Positions 23,741-34,510 of a stretch of 64,000 nt of DNA are shown in pieces. A program made the position numbers and the translations under genes. A model generated the notes under the pieces. It was not told the origin of the DNA and searched no databases. It worked only from the letters and a program-made list of their open reading frames with translations. Origin of the DNA: Xenia sp. Carnegie-2017 (Eukaryota > Cnidaria > Anthozoa > Malacalcyonacea > Xeniidae); assembly GCF_021976095.1 (NCBI RefSeq), contig NW_025813469.1, positions 2,840,581 through 2,904,580 on the forward strand, written 5' to 3'. Numbering within the stretch: the first letter of the stretch is position 1; each line of letters opens with the position of its first letter.

Positions 23741-25729
23741 TACATAAGAAATGGAGAAGTTCATTGTAGACATGCAATTTAGAAATGAGATCTCATACTA
23801 ATTTTACATGCAGAGATGTAAAAATAAAATTTTATTGCCGCAAATATTTAAGAATTTGAGCGAAAGAGCTGGAAAATTTTTATTTGGTGTTATGAAATGC
23901 AAACAAGCCAGGCGAGTCATTTGACCATAAAGTAATTGTAAATACAAACAGTTGTGTAGTTAATATAATAAGTCTTTCACAAATGTGCATCATCTGTAAT
24001 CCACTACATAAGATTGAATATTGAGAAAATATCTGAAAAAAATTTGAATTCCAATCTTTTCATGTTTTTATTATTGTATACTGAAAAATTTAATTACATC
24101 CGATGCTCTAAAATAGCTTTTATCCATTAAATTTGTCTTGCAGTGCATTGAATTGCAATAATTTGCATTTGTATAGTATCACTGTATATGTGAACACAAC
24201 GGCAGTATTCACCCACTGTGTTTTATAATTAAATTGTTCGAATGATGACTTTGGGAAATTTTAGTAATTTAACTAATGTAAACATTGTATGCAACTTTAA
24301 AAAACGGAGTTTATAGGTTCATCTACTGATCATATTTGACAACAAATGTATCAACCAACATTTTTAAAATAACCAATTAACGAAGAGAAAAGATAAGGGA
24401 AGATTGCAATTCTTTGAGGTAATTACTCAGATTGAAAATCTCGTTTTAAATATGTGAATACATATATTCAAAACTATTTCTTTGTATTGAACAATTTTGT
24501 CATTATCTTATTGCATTACTTAAAGCAATAATAGAGTCAGAGATAAGAGTCTTAAAAATAAACCTATATACGTTTGACATACACATTCGTTTTTATCTTG
24601 GCATAATTAAATTGAAGAAATAGAACTTCATTTATTAGTAATTAAAAAACAAGAGAAAAAATGAATCTTGTTTCTAAGTAATTATTTGTTTACATGGTAT
24701 TTTATTGCGTTTTATTTGGTGATTAGTTCTTTAAGTTGAAATTAGTCCTCTTTTCATAGCTGTTTTGATCTACTTGGAACAGACAACCTTGCACACATTA
24801 AGAGTTGCATACATATACAGTTTTCATTATAGTATTATTCGCTATATATATTTCTAATACTAGAGGTGGCACATAAGCTGTACTCCTAAGAATAGTACGC
24901 GTTTTTTTTTTGGGGGGGGGGGTGTTTGTGTCGATTTCGGCATGTCAAGTTAAAGTAGCGGACTAGCTAGTATCAGCTTCAGTCAGTCCTAAAAGATTGT
25001 ATTTAGTTGATTTAGTGCAATGAACCTCTTATTCTCCTCCTCCAGCATTTGTACTTTCTTCTACAACATTGCTTTACACTTTTTATATTATGTGTTCAAC
25101 TTTTGAAGTCATTTGATCCTCTTCTTCGACTTCAAGCAGTAGCATGATGTGTAAGGAATACGATCATTATTCATTAAAAGAGGGTCATCAACATGTAAAT
25201 CAAAATCATTTGCAGTCTCGCTTGTTGTTCCAAGCTCGGTCTTTGAATAGGAAAACACGAACTATTAAGAAGGCTGTCTTTTGCGGCGACGCATAATCTT
25301 AAAAAATTATCAGTAGTTATAAATATAACAGGAATTTCAAGTGTGTGGAATTCGTTGTTTTGACAAAACTATCAATTAACTCACGGCGGCAAAATTTCTA
25401 TTGAAGTATCAATTTTCATGCAATCAATCACATTTGCCATTTTTGGATTTTTTCTTAAGAGAAAATCAAAGAAAATCTACAAATCTTGTTTATTGCAATA
25501 GATTCCAGTTTTGAAAACTGATAGACATTAACTGTAAGCCTACACACAGTCATTTTTTAGCTGCACAAAATGCATGTGCATTTTTTCTACTAAAATGTGC
25601 GAGTTAGAGTTACTTGACAAGAATTTGAAAATAATCAATTGAGAGAAAACTAGATAACTTTTATAAACATTCATCGGTATGTTGTGTAGCTGAAATCATG
25701 CATTCAATATTCATATTGAAATGTTGTTA
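23741..25729. repeat. Upstream spacer of gene copy 2
   Basis: Nearly identical to 38,538-40,574 and similar to 9,004-11,794, but without the ~490-bp A-only segment. It contains a poly(T)/poly(G) run near 24,903-24,923. No gene. Confidence 0.75.
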
Positions 25730-25948
25730 GCAATTAAGGGGGGCATGTGGTTCATCCAATAAAATACTTCACTCATTTTTTTGTCCAATCGCGTAAGTAC
25801 ATTTTAATCATAACAACTTTGCCGGAGTTCGACAAGCTTTATTTATTTCCTTATTTTCATTTCTACATTATTCCTAAAAAAAGAGAGAAGCTCAGCACAA
25901 CTGTTCCGAACACAATCAAGAATTTACAAAACTCTTGAACTGATTCAG
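25730..25948 (+). promoter_or_regulatory. Predicted 5' leader exon of gene copy 2
   Basis: The same block as 11,795-12,013, ending GATTCAG|GTAACTCAA. It contains ATCCAATAAAAT. The intron behind it runs 25,949-26,339 with acceptor TCACAATAG, and the 11-bp AGGTAACTCAA is again present at both intron ends. Confidence 0.45.
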
Positions 25949-26353
25949 GTAACTCAACCAGCTTCTTGAAATTTTAATTTATCACCTGTATCACAATATC
26001 ATTGAAAATACTGACATAAGCTAAAAATGACTTTTTATCAATTGTGAAAATCAACTATCAGAGACAATTACAATATATTGTTTACTTCGTTTAGTGACAC
26101 AACAAAATTATTTAACAAATCTTAGTGCAGAAACCAAATCTTTTACATTTTTGATGACCTTTTCAAATTTGGAAATTATTGAGAGGCGGTGCTACACCCC
26201 AGAATTATCTTACAGCATTTTTATCTTCCTTACTCTAATCAGCTCACAGATTGGGAACTAAAAACTGTTAAAGGAGGTGTGTGATACGCTCAATTTATCG
26301 ACCATAATAATGACATCATCAAATTTTTATTCACAATAGGTAACTCAAAGACA

Positions 26354-27436
26354 ATGGCAACGGCAAAAGACAAAGATGAACAGAAGGAAATTGAAAATCT
26401 GCACATACGTCTCCTAAACCATCTTAAAAATATTCCGAAAGTGGAGAATTTTGCTGAATGTCTTCACTCTATTTACTACATGGAATTAGCCAGCTCAGTT
26501 AAAGACAAGTATGTTGACGACTTTAAGGAAATCCAAAAACAAGTAAGAAATGATGCATTTATTTTTTTAAAAGTTCTCCTACCGTTAACGGAAAAAATGT
26601 TAACGTATATCGAGAATTTCTTTGAAGAGTACGATGATACGTACGAAGAATGGAAAAAGGAAATAGAAGGTATTCTTAACGATGTTGAGGAAAACGCAAA
26701 AAATGCACGATTAGTTGGATTGCTAGCTGAGAAGTTAACGTCAGTAGCAAAAGATAATAAGGTGCGGATAGAAAATCTTCTCAAAATAATGAAGTCCGAA
26801 CACAAATTCCAAAAAAGTATAGAAGACCTCGAAAAGAAAGCGCAATTATGTGAACAGAAAGCAACTGACAGTAGCAATCCATTTACTAAAATGTACAATA
26901 GATATATGGAAAGAAAATGGTTAAATGAAGCAGCTTTATTGAAAGATGAAAGAGAGAAATGGTTGCAAGAACACTTTTCAACCGAGATGAATGATATGTT
27001 AAATGCATTGAGCAATTTCATCACCAGTATTAACGGAATAGCTACTTTCTTTTCTAACATTCACAAAGATATAGAAAACTGCTGGAAAGCGAGCAAAGTG
27101 AGCAACGTGAGCGAAAACAGTATAGTGAGCGTAGAGAGCAAAGTGAATGTTCCTGATCCTGAAAATACTAATGAAAGAAAAAAGAAAAAACATTTTGAGG
27201 CTACGAAAAAGATAAGCAAAGACATCAAATATCAAATTCAAGTGTGCTTTACCTCTATGCCTAACATTCGGAGCTCGCTAGATGCGATTCCCAAGACTGA
27301 TATTGACGAAAATTGTGTTCAGGATTGGGTAAAAAAGTATCTGGAAAAAATTTACGCAAAGTTCTTTAGCAAATTTTTATCTAACGCTATTCCTAGTATC
27401 GAATGGACTCAAGTCCTTGCTATCAAAGATGAATGA
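26354..27436 (+). CDS. Tandem helical-bundle family protein, copy 2
   Basis: The protein has 360 residues and begins MATAKDKDEQKEIENLHIRL. Its layout is the same as copy 1: NFAECLHSIYYMELASS near the N-terminus, FFEEYDDTYEEW, a Lys/Glu-rich middle, ALSNFITSINGIATFFSNIH, then PNIRSSLDAIPKTDI and CVQDW. No in-frame ATG lies upstream in the exon, which supports MATA as the start. By eye about 46 codons differ from copy 1 by replacement, and only two differ silently. The stretch 26,970-27,260 is almost identical to copy 1, while the middle (26,753-26,955) differs in 19 codons, all by replacement. The function is unknown. The poly(A) signal is at 27,477. Confidence 0.82.
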   Translation: MATAKDKDEQKEIENLHIRLLNHLKNIPKVENFAECLHSIYYMELASSVKDKYVDDFKEIQKQVRNDAFIFLKVLLPLTEKMLTYIENFFEEYDDTYEEWKKEIEGILNDVEENAKNARLVGLLAEKLTSVAKDNKVRIENLLKIMKSEHKFQKSIEDLEKKAQLCEQKATDSSNPFTKMYNRYMERKWLNEAALLKDEREKWLQEHFSTEMNDMLNALSNFITSINGIATFFSNIHKDIENCWKASKVSNVSENSIVSVESKVNVPDPENTNERKKKKHFEATKKISKDIKYQIQVCFTSMPNIRSSLDAIPKTDIDENCVQDWVKKYLEKIYAKFFSKFLSNAIPSIEWTQVLAIKDE

Positions 27437-27482
27437 TCATTCGGATAGTTTTTGATTTAACAACTTCAAGTCGACAATAAAA

Positions 27483-30119
27483 TTTTGGCATGTTGTTTTA
27501 TGAATTTTGCATGAAAATTATTTATTGGACTCGTTGATGATAACTTGGGAGTGATTGCAGATTTTATCATTTATATGTCCTTTTAATCGATGATTATAAT
27601 AACCCTACATAAGCTTACGCACTTACGTCCAGCAAAAATTATTTAAAACATTTTAGTGTAAAACTCACTCCTGCAAGTATGGCTTGAATATGTAATGTTT
27701 GTATTGCATCATTAATAATTTTTTTTCTCATAGTATGAATTACATTAAACCTGTATGCATTCATAATAGCCAATTAATAGCACAATTTATTAATGACCTC
27801 TAATGTAATAAAATTTATATATGTGGAAATTATAAGGTCATTTAAAAAGCAGGTGCCTACAAGCCCTACCGTTTACATATGTTTTTCAATAATAATAATA
27901 ATAGTGGTGAAACCCAAAACGGTGAAACCCAATTCTTTCGCCACTCGCTAACTATGCTTTCTAATAGATAGCGGGTAGAGTAGCCAATCAAATTGAAGCA
28001 TTTTCCGAATACAAGAATGACTCTACGAAATATTTTTAAGAGTAGTGTGCATGCAATTTATGAGTGTACCATTAAAAATCTGTATGAGTGACACGATCGA
28101 ATTCATTACTAACTTTATTAGAATCATTGACAACTCAACATAGAGCCTCTTTAGCAATTTAATAAAATAAAAGCTAAGAACCTAATTACATGGACCGAGC
28201 ATTCCCAGTAAGGCGAGTTATCTCCAATGCTAGAGTTACGTTTTTAGCAATTACATAGGTGATTACATATGGAGTGATTATATAGAGCGAGTCTCTCCAG
28301 CAGTATGAGGGCCTATTTTATCTGAGAAATATTATAAGCTTTTCTTTATTCTGCAAATTTCAACCAAGTGCGCCCATTTTTTTTCTTTTGTAATTTTTGA
28401 ATAAAGACAATTCAGGTCTTTTACAGTTTGCAGTGGCACAAGATCTTAACCTACGATTTGTAAACCATATAGCTTTTAGTTGTAGGATAAAAAGTCCCTT
28501 GATGAAGAAAATTTGGAAATGACGTTTGAACTCGATTTTAGCTACAACTGTTCATTGAAATATCGTGTTTACTGATTAAAAAATAGAACTTATAAATAGC
28601 TAAGGAAATTTATTGAACACCCATTCAACACACTGGGAGAATTGTGCTCTCGTATAGACAATAATAAAATTGGTCAAACCAATCATCAAGATGTTGCAAT
28701 GCGTAATTATTTTACTCTGGAGTCATGATGAACACTTTTAAATGTAAAATATTTGTTTGTAAATTCAGTGCATAAAAATATAAAAATTGAAGTACACTAT
28801 CATGCGTGCCTCACGTACGTGCATCTCACATGACGAGACAAAACTTTATTGCGAAAAGTATGAAAAATTTCTGTAATTGGTGATTTTAATTGAAATGAAA
28901 TATTACACTTGACAAATCGTCCAATCTGATTAGGGGGGTACCTGTAAACACAGACAGTTATATCAATGTAATATTTGTTTCAAATGTTAACCAACGTATA
29001 TTACAAGTAATCTTTTAATCTTTTGTAAAGTCAATACCGATGGTATGTGTATACAAGATGCAAATTTCGGAACATTATCAACACATCCATGTTAATTTCA
29101 TCACTTTATGCCGAAAAACTTTGTTAAATATTATTTTGAAAAAGCTTTTAATCTTTGAACTTACCTAGCAACATATTGAATTTGAATAGTTCGAATTTGT
29201 ATAGTGTCGCTGTTCATTTTGACACTATGGGAGTCACCTACTGCGTTTTAAATTAAAAAGTTCAAGTGGTGACTTTGAGGTATTTTAATTATCAAATATG
29301 CCGTCCATTTCAAATGGTGATACCGAAAAAACAACCAACTAACACATCAAAGATGACACTGTGAATATATAGTAGCAAATTTCGTTTTTTTACGATGGTT
29401 CAAAAGAACTAAATCAGAACGTAGTCTTTCTGTTACTTCATAAAAGCACCGTCTTTAAACTGCTAGATTTATATGAAAGAATTTCAAAATAGATTTGGCA
29501 ATATTAGAGCTAAGTCAATTATAGATATTTGAAATAAGCACATTTAAGTGATCTTTGTGTAAATAAAACCAATAAGGTTGGGATAAAAAGTTTGAATAGA
29601 AATAAACTACGTTTAATGTGTGTTCTCTCTTTACATATTGCGTTATGATAAAGTTTACTGTAAACATGATCTTGAATATTTAATAAAAGAAGCAACATTT
29701 CTTCTCACTTTTAACTAAAGTGTATAGCTATTTATATGATCTTTAATGCATCATTTCATTTGTTAATTAATCCTTGCGATTTAAAATTAATATTATGTTT
29801 CACTGTCTTTGATATACGCAGGAAAGCTTTTTAACTTAGGAATTCAAAATATATGAACGTGCAGCTGTGTTTATTCTAATTGTTCAGATCCAAACACTCA
29901 TTCAAACTTTTTTACATGAATGTAATTCATTGTTTTTATTACCATAATATTCGGCTCAAAGAAGGAATCAAAATTAAACTATAAAAAATATAAAATATAA
30001 GTTTTAAGTTTCATGCATGCAATTTCGTTTGATGTGTTTAGATTTTCGCATTTAAAACAGAAAAAAATAAGGGCTTCAAATATTATGCATTGCAATGGAT
30101 TTTATAAGTTGCCATCTAA
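27483..30119. repeat. Downstream spacer of gene copy 2
   Basis: Non-coding. The 28,700-29,800 part is almost identical to 43,500-44,640 and 46,900-48,000, so these copies separated recently. The poly(A) signal of copy 2 (AATAAA, 27,477-27,482) stands just before it. Confidence 0.8.
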
Positions 30120-30256
30120 TATTTCAATCGCAGTTTTGTCCAATCATATTTATTGATTTCAGTGTAAATGGCATTGTAGGGGCTCGACAAGGTATCCTAA
30201 TTTTGTTATTTTCATTTCTCTATTATTCCTATTATATAGCTTTTGAACTGATTCAG
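30115..30256 (+). repeat. Orphan copy of the 5' leader, unit B
   Basis: Matches 16,160-16,326, with the same donor-like end GATTCAG|GTAA and no gene behind it. Confidence 0.55.
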
Positions 30257-30344
30257 GTAATTTAAGTAGATAGGTAATTCTTAAATATTTGCTATATTAC
30301 CAGCATCACAAAATCATTGATACAGAATTCGCATTTAATGTATG

Positions 30345-30520
30345 CGACGCGTTTTTTTAAATAAACATGTTTCGACATCTTATGATGCCATCTTGAGTAT
30401 CAGTGAAATAATAAGTAATACAAGGTTAATATAAAAGTAATATGATACATAAATTACAACAATAATAAGGAAATAAGATAAATTAATGGGGAGTGTCCGA
30501 GAGTATTATAAACTAATATA
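30345..30520 (-). mobile_element. Penelope-like 3' tail fragment
   Basis: Same insertion and orientation as 16,388-16,567, including CATGTTTCGACATCTTATGA. It was copied with the unit, not independently inserted. Confidence 0.8.
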
Positions 30521-31019
30521 GAATTCGTTAGGGATATGCTATATTAAACAATATCTTTATAAACAACTCTATGAACAATGTATATTTTTGAATTTTCATT
30601 TTTTACTGAGCCCCATCAAAAGATACGTAGTCATAGAGCTGTAACACAGTTACTTAGGATAACTAACATATCGTTAATGATCAAAAACACCGTTTGAATT
30701 GAATCATCATTCAATTGAATAATCATTGAATCATCATCAAACTACGACAAATTTTATCTTTCACACTACTCGAGTGGCGGAATTCCTATTAAACTTTCAT
30801 CGCCTTTATACTTTTATACACACATCGGCTTAAAACGAACAATACAAATACATGTTCGATTCTTCTACTGAAGTAGATGGTTGTCTTATAATAAACATGA
30901 GAATGCAGCTGCATATGTAAATCATTAAATAGGAAAACAAAGCACGTATTGTACTAAAGTACCGTTCCAAAGCAATTATTTGCATGTTCAATGTAAGAAG
31001 CACAACAATCTTACAACAA
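30521..31019. other. Unit spacer
   Basis: Matches 16,568-17,050. It carries the same TTCAATTGAATAATCATTGA cluster at about 30,709-30,730. No gene. Confidence 0.6.
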
Positions 31020-31510
31020 GGGTTAATCATTTAGTAACTATACCCAAATTTGCTAATACTGAATCGTATGTTGACGCAAAAAGCTAAACTGGGACTTGGA
31101 TAACTTTGTGAGATGGTGTGGTTGGAATAAATTATTGATAAATCCGAAAAAAACAAAGTTTATTATATTTGGTACGCGACGACTAAAGAATCTGCCAGAT
31201 GATTTGTCTATTTAGTTTCTGGGAAAGTCTCTCATACCATCAAGAAAGGATCTTGGCGTAACTTTGGATCGAGAACTCACCTTTGATGAGATATAAATAA
31301 TTTGGTAAAGTGTTGTAAGTACTTATTATGCCGGATCTCAAGAGTTAGGCATCTGTTGAATAAAGAACACGTTGAAGTTATTCTCAACTCATTAGTCTTC
31401 ATGTACATACATGCACTTTGTAGCAAGGACGTACAGGAAAATCTGCACTTTAAAAACCTCAACTAAAACGAGAAAAAATCACAAAAAGACGCCTTCGCAT
31501 ATTTCCCGCC
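31020..31510 (+). mobile_element. LINE reverse transcriptase fragment (CR1/L2-like), unit B
   Basis: A copy of the 17,050-17,610 fragment, with the LLINPKKTKFIIFGTRRLKN block and a DLGVTLDRELTF segment. It is shorter at its start (about 60 bases are missing around 31,076) and is broken. Confidence 0.8.
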
Positions 31511-31809
31511 ATTGCAACAAACATAAAAGCAGTTTTAAAAATCAAATTTACATGTTTAGGACAGTTTTACACACACTTCAAGCAGTCATGTTAACATGAT
31601 GAATGTCGATACAAGTAAAATAACGCTCAAATTACAACGTTGTACGGTAAATAAAAATTGCTAAGGAACTATATACTACTACAAGACGTACCGTAAGAAG
31701 GCAAGCCATCATAAGCTTGAAGATGACGTTAAACGTTCTAATGTTTTTAAAATGTTGCATTAATTTTTTTAACGTTTTTACAAAATTTAAATTTGACGTT
31801 GCAAATGTA

Positions 31810-33640
31810 TTAATTCTCATGGGGATAGTGACTGTTATCCTGTGCAAGACAGGACCCCCCGTAAGTTCCATATTGAAGCTACACTTTCCGGTTGATTATT
31901 GTATAGGGAGAATCTATGGCCTTACAACAAACCTCAACAGTTTCACACGGTTGTCGTCACTTACCAAAAGAATCCATCCCAATGCCTTACCATCAGGGGG
32001 CTCCGTCTTCTTCAGATCAGCTTTCTGCCATGTTGTCCCAAGGGACATAAACATTTATCAACACAAACTACTCTCTCATCTGTTTGTTGTACGAGAAGAA
32101 CAAAGAGTTATCATGTAAGATCCCACCAAGTCAACTTGTTTCCTTAAAAAAACTTAAAGTGAAGAGCTCTGTAACATTGAGAAAAGTGTGGAGACATCAG
32201 CTTTAATGGAACAGTTGATCCTCAATATTGATATTTGCGAGTTACTCTATGCTTAAAACGTGAGCAGCGTCAGATAATACCATTGAATTGAATATAACAG
32301 GAAAGGTAAAACTTGAAACTAGCAAATACAGCTGATGCCAGTGAGCTAAAATGTGACGCGCGGTTGTAGGTTAAATTTGGCTTCATGCAAGAACAGGCAT
32401 ATGCAGCTAAACCTAAGGCACAAACATCCAGTTATACATTCTGTTCAAAGATTTATGCAGAAAAATCTTTCATCAACGAAAGAGTAAAATCTCCTGAATG
32501 AGATAACCTATAAACCATCGCTAAACATTCAAAAATTCACCCAACAATATTTTCATATCTCACTCACCTCCATCAGGTGAAACATCAACTCTGACGATAG
32601 CACGTCCACCACCACTCCAAGCATAACCTTTCACAGTAAACTCTTCAGTTCCTTCCTCGAGCAAAGCACCGTTCACGGGCTCACATATGGCAGACTGCAC
32701 GGGTAGATCTTAGATTGATGGCATGGTAGTAAATTCCACTGTATCCCAGTCTGTACTGGGAGAGAATCCTTTGTAATCGTTTCGTTGCCAATGACAACGA
32801 GTTTCTTCGTTTGCTATCACAATCTTGCTCAACCATTTCACTTGACGGGCACCTACAACACCGGGTGTTATGATCCTAACGGGATATCCGTGATTATTGG
32901 GGATATCCTCCCATTCATTGCAAAGGCTATCAATACATCCCTGCTAGGATCCAAAGCTTTCCTAAGCGATATGTAGGCACCATACTGAGCTTTTGAAACG
33001 TCCATATCTAAACCTTCAAACTGTATATGTTTTCCAGTGTAGTCACTTCTTTCTTTAAAACTAGCCGCCATTAAAACATCTCTTAACTTGACTCCAGTCC
33101 ACTTCGTGTTTCCAATAGCACCTTCAGCCCAAGTCAAACCTTTAACTTTTTTAATACCATTCATTTCCTCTCGTCTATTTCCCACGCATTGAAACGTCAT
33201 CGTCAAAGTATGTTGCCCAAACTTTGTACATTGCCCAGAAAGGTTCTATAGCCCCCCCAACAGCCGGTAAAATTTTCTTCTCCCCAGGATGTTGGTCCAC
33301 AAACTGAGTGATGTCATATACCTGACCTTCAAAAGTCACCCATATACTAATCGCCAAAGAATTATGTTTGGCTGCATCATCCTTTGAGTACAGGGGTGGG
33401 GTGGGTGGGGCAACTTTCAACTTTGATCGCGCATGTAATGTATTTTGTCCATCAAGCAGATTTACACCAGTTCCACGGGAGCCTGCAACTATGCTGGCCC
33501 AAAACAACAGTCTATTTCTAGAAGTTTTGGTTGTTGTTTTATGATTACGAGTGGTTTGTCTACCCAATCTACAAACCCCCAAAGCATTCTTTAGGAAGTC
33601 TGAGAAAGGAAATCTACTTCTTCAGCATAAAGAGATCACC
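31810..33640 (-). pseudogene. SUOX: Sulfite oxidase pseudogene C
   Basis: On the minus strand: the N-terminus and cytochrome b5 domain at ~33,222-33,640 (TTTKTSRNRLLFWAS, FEGQVYDITQFVDQHPGE, VGGAIEPFWAMY), fused without an intron to the middle of the molybdenum domain ([83 protein letters not shown]) ending at the donor at 32,567. The short exon is at ~31,965-32,040 (TWQKADLKKTEPPDGKALGW) and the C-terminal piece at ~31,815-31,925 (SIWNLRGVLS). Compared with copy B it lost about 0.4 kb covering the intron and the hinge. It shares with copy B a one-base shift just before the NNHGYP motif, so the gene was already dead before the unit was duplicated. Confidence 0.92.
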
Positions 33641-33814
33641 CAGACCTATATATTTAACAGAAAATTTGATATTTATTGCTTCAACTATTTCCTATAACTA
33701 TTTCTTAATTCTATTTGTGTATTTGAGCAGAGACAATAAAGTTATTCAGCTTTATAACCACTATCATGTTAACAAGTACAATATATTAAGATATCTTTAC
33801 TCTAAATTAATTGG

Positions 33815-34070
33815 TTTGAACCCAGGAGTATCATTACATGTTTGTAGATGTTGATTGTCCAGGTTAGTAGAGTCCTGAGAAGGACTGTTGATGTCGACTG
33901 ACGTTTTGACAACCTTAGTGGTAGCCATTATTAGAGTCAACTGGGAAGGTGACTAAGGTTCTCAAAATGTCACTCAACATCAACACCAACAGTCCTTGTC
34001 TGAACTCTACCAACCTGGATGATCTACATCTACAATCAAATGTTTACTCTGACACAACTCAAATTATGTT
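33815..34070. mobile_element. Inverted pair of Penelope-type terminal repeats
   Basis: 33,852-33,945 and 33,945-34,030 are imperfect inverted copies: GTCCAGGTTAGTAGAGTCCT on one side and ACTCTACCAACCTGGATGAT on the other. In between are TTTTGACAACCTTAGTGGTA and GACTAAGGTTCTCAAAATGT. The leading TTTGAACCCAGGAGTATCAT and this core resemble terminal sequences that I remember as common in coral and anemone genomes. That memory is the basis for the family call. Unit B lacks it. Confidence 0.55.
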
Positions 34071-34390
34071 GATTGTTTTTCATATCATTAATATAATAAT
34101 TTTTGCAATGTTTAATGAGAGTGCCCATTTTTGTAAAGAGTTTTTTCTTGAGGCTCGGCTTGCAAACAATAATGTATTAAATATGCATCATACAATATAA
34201 AAGAGTAAAAGATGACCAATCAATTGCAAAATATTTAAATGATGGATAATGTTGCAGAACCAACACAAGTGTAAAAGCTAAGCAAGCAAATTGAATTGAA
34301 TTACATGACAGAAATGAGAGTTCAGACTCAGTTTCTGTACATTCTGTTAACTTGGTTTCAATATACTTTGCGGATGGTACATTTTGTTCC
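34071..34390. repeat. Left end of unit C
   Basis: Matches 1,061-1,374. No gene; open frames here are not conserved with the A copy. Confidence 0.6.
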
Positions 34391-34510
34391 TACTTTAGCA
34401 GTATTGGAGCAAATTTCTTCTCTGAAATTGACCCAATTTTTACTTATTGTGGAGCAAATTTCTAATGTGAATGGTGCATCTAAATTTTACTTTACAGTGG
34501 AACCGATTTC
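34391..34510. repeat. Contracted form of the 45-bp minisatellite
   Basis: About two decayed units (GGAGCAAATTTCTTCTCTGA, then GGAGCAAATTTCTAATGTGA) at the place of the 6.4-copy array at 1,375. Confidence 0.75.

Noticed and set aside
26476-27060. 194-codon minus-strand frame opposite gene copy 2 (similar ones opposite copies 1 and 3)
   Set aside because: It is the antisense of the Lys/Glu-rich coding exon, which gives Ser/Phe/Leu-rich chance frames. The length is not kept between copies.
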